NCBI RefSeq assembly: GCF_001606025.1
Contig: NZ_CP014945.1
Span: forward strand, 248,001-312,000
Direction: 5' to 3'
DNA length: 64,000 nt
Source of the DNA: Psychrobacter alimentarius
GTDB lineage: Bacteria; Pseudomonadota; Gammaproteobacteria; Pseudomonadales; Moraxellaceae
The notes below the pieces were generated by a model. It was given only the letters and a program-made list of their open reading frames with translations. It had not been told where the DNA came from and searched no databases. Shown piece by piece: positions 1 through 9,711 of the stretch. The number at the start of each line of letters is the position of its first letter. Position 1 is the stretch's first letter. A program made the position numbers and the translations under genes.

Positions 1-86
1 GAAAAACCAGAAAAGTCAGTAGGGTAAAAATGCACTCAGTCTACTGTCTGTCGTTCGTTTAAGCACATTGTTTTAAATAGCAAAAA

Positions 87-1064
87 CTACATGTTGACGG
101 TTTGAATAAGCCATCCTGTATAGCCTACAAAAAATAGTACCAGCGTGGTACCAGAAAGACGGCCAAATTTACGCTTGGTCATATACACATAAACACATAG
201 AGCAACGAGCAATAAGGTAATTGCGCCCATTGTCAGGACATCACGCGACAAGATAACAGGGTTGACAGTGATGGGTGCAATCAAGGCTGCAAGACCAACG
301 ACGCCCAGCGTATTGAATATATTAGAGCCAATAATATTGCCCAGTGCCATGTCATGTTCGCCTTTGCGTGCCGCTGACAAGCTCGATACCAGCTCAGGCA
401 ATGACGTGCCGACAGCGACAATTGTCAATCCAATAATCAGCTCGCTCAATCCCCAAAAAGTGGCCAGCTCCACCGCGCCCCAAACGATTGCACGTGAGCT
501 TATGACCAGCATTAGAATACCGATAAATAAAGAGCCAAGTCCTCGTGCAACGCTTTGTTCGGCTTTTTCTTCGTCTATTTCTGTTACTACATCGTCTTCA
601 TGTTCATGATAGCCTTCACGTAGGCTCAGAAAAATCTGCATCCCCAATACCGCGATGAGCAATACCACTAGGACAATGCCGTCAACTGCGCTCAATGCGC
701 CATCACGCAGTTGCCATGCCGCTATAACGGTAATCCCTACTAAGATGGGCAAGTCACGTTTTACGATAGCCTTACGAATGATAATAGGGCTAATTAATAC
801 CGTTGCGCCTAGGACTAAAGCAATATTGATAATATTAGAGCCATAAGCATTACCCAGCGCCAACTCAGGGCTGCCTTCTATTGCTGCCAGCACTGACACA
901 ACCATTTCAGGCGCTGACGTTCCTATTCCTAATATCAAAACACCAATCAAAAAGCTAGGTACACTGAACTTCTTTGCCAGTGTGGTCGCCCCGTCAATAA
1001 AAACATCCGCACTCCAAACCAAAATTGCTAATCCAATGAGTATCGCAATAACAGCCAGCCACAT
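87..1064 (-). CDS. Calcium/sodium antiporter, YrbG/CaxA family
   Basis: Inner-membrane cation exchanger of the CaCA superfamily, expected to trade Ca2+ for Na+ or H+. The 325-residue protein shows the family's internal duplication: two alpha-repeat motifs, GTSAPEMVVS near residue 48 and GTSLPELVSSL near residue 219, each among hydrophobic helices, joined by an acidic cytoplasmic loop (about residues 150-168, EHEDD...EIDEEKAEQ). Length matches E. coli YrbG. The ATG has a good ribosome site (AAGGA) upstream. It lies downstream of panD, separated by a terminator. The family call is firm; ion specificity is inferred. Confidence 0.9.
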   Translation of the reverse strand: MWLAVIAILIGLAILVWSADVFIDGATTLAKKFSVPSFLIGVLILGIGTSAPEMVVSVLAAIEGSPELALGNAYGSNIINIALVLGATVLISPIIIRKAIVKRDLPILVGITVIAAWQLRDGALSAVDGIVLVVLLIAVLGMQIFLSLREGYHEHEDDVVTEIDEEKAEQSVARGLGSLFIGILMLVISSRAIVWGAVELATFWGLSELIIGLTIVAVGTSLPELVSSLSAARKGEHDMALGNIIGSNIFNTLGVVGLAALIAPITVNPVILSRDVLTMGAITLLLVALCVYVYMTKRKFGRLSGTTLVLFFVGYTGWLIQTVNM

Positions 1065-1200
1065 TAGTATTGTTCCTTATCAATTATCAAAAATCGTCAT
1101 AAAAAATATAAATTTCCTAGGATGTGTTGTTACTCAGATTTTAAGACCACTCGCTGTATCAATGGGCTAATTAATAACACATCCTAAGCATAAAGGTATA

Positions 1201-1234
1201 AAAAAAGCTGAATCTACATGTGGATTCAGCTTTT
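1201..1234 (-). terminator. Rho-independent terminator after panD
   Basis: A 12-bp perfect inverted repeat (1203-1214 with 1223-1234) with an 8-nt loop is followed by a T run when read on the minus strand. It would end panD transcription before the antiporter gene. Confidence 0.8.
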
Positions 1235-1333
1235 GTATTAGTATAAAGGTTTTGACTAAATAATAACAATAACTTCAACAGTTTAGTTGATCAGTTATGT
1301 CTATTCTGTCCGAAGATTTTGTGTTTTTTCAAT

Positions 1334-1714
1334 CTAAGCCACTTGGACAGGAATGATGTTGGCGGTATCTTTCACCGTGTTGTCTTCGTTGCAGTAGACA
1401 AGCTTTGGTTGATACGTTGATGCTTCCACTTCATCAAAATGGGCGTAAGCGCAGATAATGACGATATCACCTAAGTCTGCCATATGAGCTGCAGCACCAT
1501 TTAATGAGATAATCCCAGAGCCTGCTTCAGCACGGATGGCATAGGTGCGAAAGCGCTTGCCATTGGTCACATTATAGATATCGATAGACTCATTTTCACG
1601 TAGTCCAGCGAGATCGAGCAGATCACCGTCGATACCACACGAGCCTTCGTAATGCAGTTCGGCATGGGTGACACGGGCACGGTGTAACTTGCATTTAAGC
1701 ATATTAAGTAGCAT
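1334..1714 (-). CDS. panD: Aspartate 1-decarboxylase precursor
   Basis: Makes beta-alanine from L-aspartate for pantothenate and CoA synthesis. PanD is a zymogen that cleaves itself between Gly24 and Ser25 to create the pyruvoyl cofactor. Here the site is present as YEGSCGID with G24-S25. The 126-residue length is normal. Other family features visible are the YNVTNGxRFxTYAI segment near residue 47 and the [19 protein letters not shown] segment near 73. ATG start with AAGGA about 10 nt upstream. A terminator follows at 1201-1234. No other pan gene is nearby. Confidence 0.96.
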   Translation of the reverse strand: MLLNMLKCKLHRARVTHAELHYEGSCGIDGDLLDLAGLRENESIDIYNVTNGKRFRTYAIRAEAGSGIISLNGAAAHMADLGDIVIICAYAHFDEVEASTYQPKLVYCNEDNTVKDTANIIPVQVA

Positions 1715-1812
1715 AGGTTGCTTCCTTAGCGTAGCTGATATTAGTTAACTAAATCAAAAGGTTAATAGAGATTAACTTGCTAAAATAAAAGACTGCTGAC
1801 CTGTATATGGTG

Positions 1813-2394
1813 TTATTCAGGCAATTTAAAACCATTGATTTGTGCACGCGCTTTTTCGACATCCCCAGCTAACAATAAGGGTAATGCCTCAAAAGCAGCT
1901 GTCAAAGCGCTATCGATGGCAATCTGCTCATTAGGAGCAGCTTTGGAAAGCACATGGCCACTGACTTTTGATTTATGGCCTGGATGCCCAATACCAATGC
2001 GTAGACGATGAAAATCATTGCCGATATGAGGCGTAATATCCCGTAGACCGTTATGACCACCATGTCCACCATTGGTTTTGAGCTTGATACTTCCAGCAGG
2101 AATATCGAGCTCATCATGAGCAATCAATAATTCGTCATTATTGATTCCATAAAAGTTGACCATCGGCACCACTGACTGACCAGACTTATTCATAAAGGTC
2201 AATGGCATCAAAAGCCGCACATCAGACCCATGAATACGTCCACGCCCCGTCACGCCATGAAATTTTTTGTCATGGGAGAGGGTGATATTAAATTCCTGAG
2301 CCAAATGATGGACAAACCAAAATCCAGCGTTATGCCGCGTAAACATATACTGCTCACCAGGATTACCAAGACCGACGATAAGCTTTATGGCCAT
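1813..2394 (-). CDS. pth: Peptidyl-tRNA hydrolase
   Basis: Releases tRNA from peptidyl-tRNA that drops off ribosomes; cytosolic and essential in most bacteria. The 193-residue protein starts with the family signature GLGNPG (residues 8-13). The catalytic His21 lies in FTRHNAGF, with HDELDIPAG and GGHGGHNGLRDI further on carrying the Asp and His/Asn substrate-binding positions. It follows rplY on the same strand, a conserved gammaproteobacterial order, but a terminator lies between them, so it may have its own promoter in 2395-2520. Confidence 0.97.
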   Translation of the reverse strand: MAIKLIVGLGNPGEQYMFTRHNAGFWFVHHLAQEFNITLSHDKKFHGVTGRGRIHGSDVRLLMPLTFMNKSGQSVVPMVNFYGINNDELLIAHDELDIPAGSIKLKTNGGHGGHNGLRDITPHIGNDFHRLRIGIGHPGHKSKVSGHVLSKAAPNEQIAIDSALTAAFEALPLLLAGDVEKARAQINGFKLPE

Positions 2395-2530
2395 AAAAAC
2401 ACCCTGCTTGAATGTAATAAATGAGTGGTAAGGTTTGCTACAGCATAAAACATTGTCGAGTCATATTCAAAAAGATGGTGTGACAGAACTGTCTTAGCTT
2501 ACCAATAATGGTGTCCAAACCCTACTTACA

Positions 2531-2567
2531 AAAACAGCAGGAGATCTGAATCACCTGCTGTTTTTTT
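2531..2567. terminator. Bidirectional-looking terminator between rplY and pth
   Basis: An 11-bp perfect stem (2531-2541 with 2554-2564) around a 12-nt loop, flanked by A runs on one side and T runs on the other, so it can work on both strands. The gene that needs it is rplY on the minus strand. Confidence 0.8.
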
Positions 2568-2623
2568 GACTGAATAAATCATCGATTATATGCACTACAA
2601 CGAGTGGCTATATAAAGGAATGA

Positions 2624-3307
2624 TTACTCGCTGTCTTTGTTTTCTTCAGTACCGTCGTTTTGCTCAGTAGCTGGTACTTCATCAGCATCAACGTCGTCAG
2701 CAGCTTCGTCAACTTCTTCAACCGTTGGTGGCTGCATGTTAACGATAGTACGGTCATGGCCGTCTTCTAGCTCAAGCTCATGAATCACAACACCTTCAGG
2801 AAGAGTGATGTCTGATAGACGGAACAAATCACCGATTTCCATACCAGATACATCTATTTCTAGGTATTCAGGTAATTGTGATGGTAAGCAAACAACTTCG
2901 ATATCAGATACTAGCGTAGATAGTACGCCTGCAGCAGCTGTACCTGGTGCTTCTTCACGACCAACAAAATGCACAGGAACGTTCATGTGGATTTTTTGAC
3001 CTTTTACAACGCGCTGGAAGTCAGCATGCATTGGGAAGCCTTTTGCAGGATGACGCTGCAAGTCTTTGATAACGGCTTGATGCTCTTCGCCATCAACAGT
3101 GATGGTCAAGATGTGTGAGAAGAATGCTTCAAACTCAAGCGCTTTTACCAACTCGTTTAGCTTGATAGAGATTGCTGTTGGCTCTGCGTTGCCACCATAG
3201 ATGATAGCAGGAACTAGGTTCTGCTTACGTAGGCGGCGGCTCGCACCTTTACCTTGTAGGTCAGCAGAACGATCAACTGCATTTAGCTCAAAATGATTAG
3301 TGCTCAT
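2624..3307 (-). CDS. rplY: 50S ribosomal protein L25, Ctc (long) form
   Basis: Binds 5S rRNA in the large subunit. The 227-residue protein has the N-terminal L25 domain (about 1-95; ADLQGKGASRRLRKQNLVPA) and the C-terminal Ctc/TL5 beta domain (about 100-190), then a strongly acidic tail (residues 195-227, rich in E and D). The frame stays open upstream to 3478, but I chose the ATG at 3305-3307. Homology begins there and AGGA sits about 9 nt upstream, while the 57 preceding residues look non-coding. It lies downstream of prs with a terminator between. Confidence 0.94.
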   Translation of the reverse strand: MSTNHFELNAVDRSADLQGKGASRRLRKQNLVPAIIYGGNAEPTAISIKLNELVKALEFEAFFSHILTITVDGEEHQAVIKDLQRHPAKGFPMHADFQRVVKGQKIHMNVPVHFVGREEAPGTAAAGVLSTLVSDIEVVCLPSQLPEYLEIDVSGMEIGDLFRLSDITLPEGVVIHELELEDGHDRTIVNMQPPTVEEVDEAADDVDADEVPATEQNDGTEENKDSE

Positions 3308-3623
3308 GGATATAATCCTATAAAAAGAATGATGAAGTGTCTGGTCATAAAAAAGTGGATTTGCGACCAATCCACTAATGGGTGATGATAGCGAAAATTT
3401 GTCGTTGCTGATAAAACAGACAACACTCAAATCTTGCCATTCGCTCATCATAACGACTGATATGTCTATTACAGTCATTAAAAATCGTTATTGCTAAGCT
3501 TGATCAGCACTTTTGGTAATATCGACCTGACAAAGTCAAAAGTGGTCGACACAGGCGCGCATTATACGTGGTTTTGTAGTAATAATAAAGACCTACGCAA
3601 AATGACTGTACAAACTATTCAGT

Positions 3624-3657
3624 AAAAAAAGCGCCAAGTGAAGACACTTGACGCTTT
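3624..3657 (-). terminator. Terminator after prs
   Basis: Hairpin of about 11 bp with one internal mismatch (3630-3640 with 3645-3655), GAAGA-type loop, followed on the minus strand by seven T. Placed between prs and rplY. Confidence 0.8.
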
Positions 3658-3732
3658 ATATTTGGCTACTGACAATTTATTATCACACGTATGATTATAA
3701 AAATCACCGTAATGATTGTTTACGTTTTGAGC

Positions 3733-4680
3733 TTAAGCGTCAAACATCGCACTAATAGATTCTTCATTGTTAATACGGCGTAAGCTTTCAGCCAGCATTG
3801 GTGCAATGCTTACCTGACGGATTTTATTACAAGCCTTGGCTTCATCTGATAAGGGAATAGTATCAGTCACAACCACTTCGTCTAATGCTGACTCGCTGAT
3901 ATTTTTTAGCGCGTTACCAGATAAAACAGGGTGGGTAATGTAAGCCAAGACGCGGCGTGCACCATGTTCTTTTAGTGCTTCAGCCGCTTTACATAGGGTA
4001 CCTGCGGTATCAACCATATCATCAACAATCACACAATCGCGGCCACGGACATCACCGATGATGTGCATGACTTGTGACTCGTTGGCACGTGCACGGCGCT
4101 TATCAATAATTGCCAAATCCGTATCGCCCAACTGTTTCGCCATTGCACGTGCACGAACCACACCGCCAACGTCAGGTGAAACCACCATGATGTTGTCATA
4201 GTCTTGTTTTTGTAGGTCATTCAATAGAACTGGTGTACCGTAGATATTATCAACAGGAATATCAAAGAAACCCTGAATCTGATCTGAGTGCAAGTCAACC
4301 GTCATCACGCGATCAATACTGACGATGTTGAGCATGTCAGCGACGACCTTAGCAGAAATAGGCACACGAGCTGAACGTGGACGACGATCCTGACGAGCGT
4401 AACCAAAATACGGCATGACGGCTGTGATACGGCCAGCACTAGAACGACGCAAAGCATCGGCCATCATCATGATTTCCATCAAGTTGTCATTGGTTGGTGC
4501 ACAAGTAGGCTGCATGATAAACACGTCTTTACCGCGTACGTGTTCTTTGATTTCCACGGCAATTTCGCCATCAGAAAAACGCGTGATGTCAGCTTTACCA
4601 AGAGGTATATGAAGGTGATCGGCTACGGTTTTTGCTAATTCTGGGTGGGCATTGCCCGTAAAAATCGCCAAATAAGGCAT
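3733..4680 (-). CDS. prs: Ribose-phosphate pyrophosphokinase (PRPP synthetase)
   Basis: Transfers pyrophosphate from ATP to ribose 5-phosphate, giving PRPP for purine, pyrimidine, His, Trp and NAD synthesis. The 315-residue class I enzyme shows the pyrophosphate loop region [13 protein letters not shown] (about 95-107), the metal-binding [13 protein letters not shown] (about 127-139), and the PRPP-binding [15 protein letters not shown] (about 215-229). ATG start with AGGA about 9 nt upstream. It sits between tRNA-Gln/ispE and rplY, the usual gammaproteobacterial arrangement. Confidence 0.97.
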   Translation of the reverse strand: MPYLAIFTGNAHPELAKTVADHLHIPLGKADITRFSDGEIAVEIKEHVRGKDVFIMQPTCAPTNDNLMEIMMMADALRRSSAGRITAVMPYFGYARQDRRPRSARVPISAKVVADMLNIVSIDRVMTVDLHSDQIQGFFDIPVDNIYGTPVLLNDLQKQDYDNIMVVSPDVGGVVRARAMAKQLGDTDLAIIDKRRARANESQVMHIIGDVRGRDCVIVDDMVDTAGTLCKAAEALKEHGARRVLAYITHPVLSGNALKNISESALDEVVVTDTIPLSDEAKACNKIRQVSIAPMLAESLRRINNEESISAMFDA

Positions 4681-4790
4681 GACAGAAGTCCTATTGATTG
4701 ACTCAAGCAGCGACCGCTAAGCAGTGACAAACTGCTCAAATTAAGAAAAGAGTGGTGAAAAAAGTTGAAGTATACTATTACAGTAAAAAA

Positions 4791-4866
4791 TGGCAGGGGT
4801 AGCTGGACTCGAACCAACGGATGTCAGGATCAAAACCTGATGCCTTACCAACTTGGCTATACCCCT
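4791..4866 (-). tRNA. tRNA-Gln (anticodon TTG), copy 2
   Basis: 76 nt on the minus strand with encoded 3' CCA. The acceptor stem pairs AGGGGTA with TACCCCT. The anticodon arm has a TCAGG/CCTGA stem and a TTTTGAT loop, giving anticodon TTG. The T arm contains GGTTCGAGTCC. Same sequence as the copy at 5106-5181. It lies just upstream of prs, probably in one transcript with ispE and lolB. Confidence 0.95.
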
Positions 4867-5105
4867 GTAATGTCTAGGCTGTGGACTCCGATATCTAATA
4901 GTAACCAATTAGTCACTCTCAGAATGGGCTCACGACCTGTTAGTTATCTAAGAAACGGATAAACCGTCCAAAACATAACTTTTCCCTAGCGGTGTCCATT
5001 GCGAACTATACCGAAACTGGGATAACGTTGTCAATGACATTAAGATAAGTGACTGTTTATAAGCCGCTTATAATAAATCTATCTCAAACGCTTCGTACTA
5101 AAAAA

Positions 5106-5181
5106 TGGCAGGGGTAGCTGGACTCGAACCAACGGATGTCAGGATCAAAACCTGATGCCTTACCAACTTGGCTATACCCCT
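5106..5181 (-). tRNA. tRNA-Gln (anticodon TTG), copy 1
   Basis: Identical 76-nt minus-strand gene with encoded CCA and anticodon TTG, 239 nt upstream of the second copy. Lies between ispE and prs. Confidence 0.95.
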
Positions 5182-5421
5182 ATTGAGGCGACCTATTATA
5201 AGTAAATTTTCAGATTTTGCAAGTCATTTGCGCCTTTTTCTAGGATTTATTCATATTAAATTGACGTTGAAGGCATTTTGACAGATAAATATTAAGGTAC
5301 AAGATTGTATTTGATATCTACGACTAGTGATAGTTCGAAGCTTATGTATACGATGTTCTGTACAGAATCTTTAAAGGATACGCATCTTTTTCGCTTAAAA
5401 GCTATTTTGGAAAATAACCAC

Positions 5422-6378
5422 TTATAAACTCCCCACCACATATCCTGCACAAGGCGCCTCTTTAATCCACTTCGCCAATAGCTTTTTATCAGAGGCAATA
5501 CTTGCATCTAACGGCAAAAACACCGAGCTACCAGAGCCGGTCATGCGTGCTATGCTCATTGCTTGTGCCTCTAACCCTTGCAGATAATGTAATGCCTCTG
5601 CAACAGCAGGAGCGAGGCTTGTCACTACTGGAGTGAAGACATTATGATAGGACGCGGTGAGCGTTTGAACATAGTCAGTGTATTGGCTTTGAATGGTATC
5701 AATCGAAATAGGGACGATATCTCGCTTTAGCTTGGTATGAGCAAATAGGGTAGCGGTATTGACATGCGCATTAGGAGTGAGGAGCAAATATTGCTGGTCA
5801 GGTAAGTCAATGGCAGTCAATTTTTCACCAATACCCGTCGCGATGGCATCACGGCCAAAGATAAAGATAGGCACATCTGCACCGACCTTTGCACCGATTT
5901 TTATCAGCTCATCGCAAGTGAGGTTAAGCTGCCAAATCTCGTTGAGCGCAAGCATGGTCGTTGCCGCGTTGGAAGAGCCACCGCCCAATCCTGCACCCAT
6001 TGGCAAATGCTTGTCTAAAGTAATAACTACTTGCGCCAACTGCTTAGGTAGCGTATCTGACTGTATGGCAAACGCGAGCAATGCACACGCCGCCTTAAAG
6101 ATTAAGTTGTCTTCTATCTCGGCAGTGATGCTCTCAGCACCAGCCAATACCAATAACTGATGACAGAGGGTATTAGCATCTATTTCGGTTTTAGCTGTTT
6201 GTATCACAGGAGCTTCAGCCACCGAAAAATGCAAATAATCGCCCCAATTGAGAAGACGAAATACCGTTTGCAAATTATGATAGCCGTCAGCACGCCTGCC
6301 CGTAATGTGCAAAAACAGATTGATTTTTGCATGGGATAAGCGGCTGATAGTAGAGGCAGAAGTTAAGGGGTTAATCAT
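5422..6378 (-). CDS. ispE: 4-diphosphocytidyl-2-C-methyl-D-erythritol kinase
   Basis: Fourth step of the MEP isoprenoid pathway: ATP-dependent phosphorylation of CDP-methylerythritol. GHMP kinase fold. It has the N-terminal AKINLFLHITGRRADGYHNL segment, the ATP loop LPMGAGLGGGSSNAA (about 113-127), and the C-terminal MTGSGSSVFL. The reading frame extends to a TTG at 6402, but the ATG at 6376-6378 (protein MINPLTS..., 318 residues) fits family length better. Its ribosome site is weak. Follows lolB closely on the same strand, the conserved lolB-ispE pair. Confidence 0.95.
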   Translation of the reverse strand: MINPLTSASTISRLSHAKINLFLHITGRRADGYHNLQTVFRLLNWGDYLHFSVAEAPVIQTAKTEIDANTLCHQLLVLAGAESITAEIEDNLIFKAACALLAFAIQSDTLPKQLAQVVITLDKHLPMGAGLGGGSSNAATTMLALNEIWQLNLTCDELIKIGAKVGADVPIFIFGRDAIATGIGEKLTAIDLPDQQYLLLTPNAHVNTATLFAHTKLKRDIVPISIDTIQSQYTDYVQTLTASYHNVFTPVVTSLAPAVAEALHYLQGLEAQAMSIARMTGSGSSVFLPLDASIASDKKLLAKWIKEAPCAGYVVGSL

Positions 6379-6439
6379 AAAAAACGATCTTAATAAACAC
6401 AAAAATCTAATTCATTAATACCAATTCATTAATAATAGT

Positions 6440-7066
6440 TTAATGATTGATGGTCATGACAACTTTATTACCTTGTGACTGTACCGCACTGATTTTATTA
6501 GGCAGCTTGTCATTCCCTTTATATGTGAAGCTGGCACGCCATTCGCCATTGACCGAGCTGATTAAGCGATTTTGAGCATCAAGCTGTGGGGCGCTATCTG
6601 AAGGCGCTGGGCGACCAGATATCCAATAAGGCAGTTGTGAGATGGGCGCTTTCCAACCAGTGGCTTTTTGCAATAAAGTCTCAGGATCATCAGCGGTCAA
6701 GGTTCCTGTCTTTTCGCTGACCAAGGTGGCAGTTTGACCATTGTATTCGATGTTGGTTTTACCAATACCCAATGCGCCAATCAGCTCAATGGCAAAGCGA
6801 TCGTTCTCTTGTCCCCACGCATAAAACGCACTGCCGCCTTGGCTTCCTGCGGTGTCATTGGCCGGAGTAGTAACGCCGATTTTGCCTGTAATGTTAAAGT
6901 TTTCAAGCTTTTTAGGTTGATCTGCGTTTTGACCTTGCATCATGGTTGGTTGATTGGTCGCATTTGCGGTCTTCAACGACTGACAACCAGAGGTAATCAC
7001 CATTGCTGCCGTCAAAGCAGAGAACAAAGCTAACTTATTGGTTTTGTAAAAAGGGCGTGTTGACAT
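6440..7066 (-). CDS. lolB: Outer-membrane lipoprotein receptor LolB
   Basis: Takes lipoproteins from periplasmic LolA and inserts them in the outer membrane; is itself a lipoprotein. The 208-residue protein has a signal sequence ending in the lipobox ITSGC with Cys28. The mature part contains FNITGKIGVTTP, SAFYAWGQENDRFAIELIGALGIG and a GWKAPISQLPYWISGRPAP segment, all typical of LolB. ATG with GAGGAAG upstream. Placed directly upstream of ispE and near divergent hemA, as in other gammaproteobacteria. Confidence 0.93.
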   Translation of the reverse strand: MSTRPFYKTNKLALFSALTAAMVITSGCQSLKTANATNQPTMMQGQNADQPKKLENFNITGKIGVTTPANDTAGSQGGSAFYAWGQENDRFAIELIGALGIGKTNIEYNGQTATLVSEKTGTLTADDPETLLQKATGWKAPISQLPYWISGRPAPSDSAPQLDAQNRLISSVNGEWRASFTYKGNDKLPNKISAVQSQGNKVVMTINH

Positions 7067-7250
7067 AATATTGCTTCCTCAAAATGGACAAAGTGACAAA
7101 ATATTAGCTTAATTCTTATTTGTTACTCAGTTATACGTGGTTGTTAGCTTCTTATAATGACCTTGTAATCATCATACCCAAGTAGCCCAAGTCATATATG
7201 TAAGGCATCAAAATGTTTGGCGCTAACCAGTGGTTTACTCTAAGCATGAA

Positions 7251-9176
7251 TTAATACAGTTGTATGCGGTCACTGATATTGCTTTGTCCGAACGAAAAAC
7301 GCTGCTGCAAATCTGCTAGCAATGTTTCGACCTTTTCATTATTGCCTAGACCTTGATAAGCGCGTAATAGCAACGTACCTGAACGCAAAGTTGGGAATAC
7401 ATCATAAGGCGTTTGTAGGTAGTCGATGACCTGTTGATAGTCTTCGTTGGCCAATGAATTACTGGCCAGTACATTGAGTGCTTGCAAGTGTAGATCATTG
7501 TCGTAACGTGGGTCATCGTAACGAATTTGAATGATAGCTGTGGCCAATGCTAATCCTTGTTCGGAGCTGCGTTCGTTGGCGAGGAGTAGTTGAGCATAAC
7601 TCAGCTGATACGACAAGTTGCTAGGGTCTAATGCTTGCAAGTGGTTGAGCAATGTACGTTTGACAATGTAGTCATTTTTGTCATCAAGCAGCTGGGCGCG
7701 TGCAAACAGAAGTGTTTCGTTATCAGGGTACTTACGAGCGGCGCGCGTTAAGAGGCGAAGCGCTTCTTCAGGCTCATTTTGCTGCCATAAAATATCGGCT
7801 TGTAGTACATAAGTGTCAGGCGCGAATACGCTAAAGTCTTTACGCAGTTTTTCTAGCGTGGCGATAGCCGCATCGGTATCGTCATTTAACAGCTCAAACG
7901 CCACGACTTTTCTACGTGCTTCTAGTACCAAATCCTCTTGCATGACATTATTAAAATAACGTTTTGCTTGCTCCACGTTTTGCTGACGCTCGGCACTGAT
8001 ACCAAGATAATAATAGGCGCGATCAAGATAAGCGGGTGTTTTGGCGAGCGTATTGAGTAGCTGATCGGCGCTGTCGTATTTTTCAATATCCAAACTGACC
8101 AACGCTGCCAATAAAGTGATTTCTTCGTCGTCTATAAACTGACTGTGAGCGTTAAGCAATAATTCCCATGCTTCCTGACTTTGTTTGATGTCCAGTAAGT
8201 AGCGAATCTCGTATAAGTATAAGCTTTTACTATCAGGATTACGCATACGGGCTTGGTTTAGGTAATTAACAACCGTTTCCGCTGTGACGATTTTGCGCAA
8301 TATATCAGCTTTTAAAGTGATAAAAGGCACATAATCAGGTTGACGCTCCAAAGCGCGGTTGATATGTACGATGGCAATCTCAGGCTCGTTAAACTGATAG
8401 AGGAGACCTGCTTTTAAAACAGACAATGAGGCATTTTGTTCGCTATCGAGTGGTTGTAGCGCGGCTAGCAGTTCACGTTTGTCTTCATCATTATTTGGAT
8501 AAATGCCAATCAGAATCTCGCTCAAATCAGCGCGAGGGTCATAACGTAAAATACGGTTAAGCGTTTCACCAGCCAGCAGGTAGTCATGGGCTCGAAGTGC
8601 GAGATGCGCGACATAAAACCATGCAGGTACATGGTCCGGGTTTTGATCTTGCCAAGCTTTAGCAAACTGCAACGAATCCTCAACTCTTTCACTGCGTAAA
8701 GACAGACTCAGCGCCCTTTCAAATACCGCAGTCGCATCATCTTTAAAGGATTGCTGTTTATAGATGGCGAGGGCTCGTCGTTTGTCATCACGATCTGCTG
8801 CAAACTCGGCATCCAATAGGGCATATAGGCTTGGCTCTTGCATCTCAGGTTGCCAGATACTCGTCGGTGCTAAGCCATTGATATTATCGACCGTTTCTAT
8901 AGGCTGTGTTTGATCATCGCTAGGCGCATTTATAGAGGTTTTAGAATTAATAAACGGCGTGGATATCTCGGGCAAATTTGTCTCTTGCCCCAAGTCCGCA
9001 TGACTGGCGTGTGCTGGTGTCATCAGGCACAGACAAACCGCCAATGACAACGTCAGTTTATAACGTCGATATAGGCTATCCACAATGACACGCAGCAAAG
9101 CACGAAGGCTAAACGATTCGCCATTTACAAGTAATAATCGAAACTGTGATTGAAACACTGACCCAAAAAAAATCAT
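7251..9176 (-). CDS. Exported tetratricopeptide-repeat protein
   Basis: 641-residue protein made mostly of degenerate TPR helices, for example residues around VPAWFYVAHLALRAHDYLLA, YYYLGISAERQQNVEQAKRYF and LLRAYQGLGNNEKVETLL. A hydrophobic stretch ending MTPAHASHA (about residues 43-60) looks like a signal peptide, so the mature protein is probably periplasmic or outer-membrane associated. The start is uncertain: the ATG at 9176 lacks a clear ribosome site, and GTG codons near 9080-9086 would put the signal peptide at the very N-terminus. A TPR gene between lolB and hemA is common in this family. The likely role is scaffolding; no enzymatic motif is seen. Confidence 0.8.
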   Translation of the reverse strand: MIFFGSVFQSQFRLLLVNGESFSLRALLRVIVDSLYRRYKLTLSLAVCLCLMTPAHASHADLGQETNLPEISTPFINSKTSINAPSDDQTQPIETVDNINGLAPTSIWQPEMQEPSLYALLDAEFAADRDDKRRALAIYKQQSFKDDATAVFERALSLSLRSERVEDSLQFAKAWQDQNPDHVPAWFYVAHLALRAHDYLLAGETLNRILRYDPRADLSEILIGIYPNNDEDKRELLAALQPLDSEQNASLSVLKAGLLYQFNEPEIAIVHINRALERQPDYVPFITLKADILRKIVTAETVVNYLNQARMRNPDSKSLYLYEIRYLLDIKQSQEAWELLLNAHSQFIDDEEITLLAALVSLDIEKYDSADQLLNTLAKTPAYLDRAYYYLGISAERQQNVEQAKRYFNNVMQEDLVLEARRKVVAFELLNDDTDAAIATLEKLRKDFSVFAPDTYVLQADILWQQNEPEEALRLLTRAARKYPDNETLLFARAQLLDDKNDYIVKRTLLNHLQALDPSNLSYQLSYAQLLLANERSSEQGLALATAIIQIRYDDPRYDNDLHLQALNVLASNSLANEDYQQVIDYLQTPYDVFPTLRSGTLLLRAYQGLGNNEKVETLLADLQQRFSFGQSNISDRIQLY

Positions 9177-9594
9177 AGATAGCCGTATTCGCCCATTGCT
9201 TATCTATCGTGATAAAGCAATTTTATTTAATCATATCAACCAAATATTGGTAGTGAGTACTCATTACAAGCATTATACGAGTAGAACAAGACGATAAACA
9301 ATAGTGTCCATGTTACTTGATAGTGGCAGCAATCTTGCCACCAAACGTATTTTTATTCTATATTGTCTGCTTTTGACCAAAATCCGTCACGCAGTTAATT
9401 ATTGAAAAATACTTTAAAAATATAGCAAGTTACGAGGAACTAAGCGACCCATTTATGTCTACTTCTATGATCACACCCCAAAACCCGACCATTGGTTTTA
9501 TCAATCATAAGGGTAGTTGATTTGTAATATATACGCCCAGATACAGGCAAATACGCTTCATAGAAGGGCGAGTGTTAATTAAAGCTAGCAATAA

Positions 9595-9603
9595 TGATAT
9601 AAT
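9595..9603 (+). promoter_or_regulatory. Extended -10 promoter for hemA
   Basis: TGATATAAT, a perfect extended -10 (TGnTATAAT). The -35 region is poor (TTAATT, 17 bp upstream), as is usual for extended -10 promoters. It predicts a leader of about 100 nt before hemA. Confidence 0.6.
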
Positions 9604-9645
9604 AAGCGATTTTTAGGTTCTTCCTCTCAGCGCTGTTCATCAGGA

Positions 9646-9670
9646 CTGTCTTTCAACAGAAAGAAGACAG
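9646..9670 (+). promoter_or_regulatory. Hairpin in the hemA leader
   Basis: CTGTCTT (9646-9652) pairs perfectly with AAGACAG (9664-9670), 7 bp with an 11-nt loop. No T run follows, so it is not an ordinary terminator. It lies between the predicted transcription start and hemA. Confidence 0.4.
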
Positions 9671-9711
9671 CGTGATGGGCAGGTGAGCATCATATTTATG
9701 GTCTATTGATA

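Larger units (their letters stand above)
9177..9711. other. Divergent intergenic region before hemA
   Basis: 535 bp between the TPR gene (minus) and hemA (plus). It holds the hemA extended -10 promoter (9595-9603) and a leader hairpin (9646-9670), listed separately. The rest is AT-rich, with no convincing reading frame. Confidence 0.6.

Noticed and set aside
3308..3478. N-terminal extension of rplY to an ATG at 3478
   Set aside because: The 57 extra residues do not resemble L25, and the ATG at 3307 has its own ribosome site.
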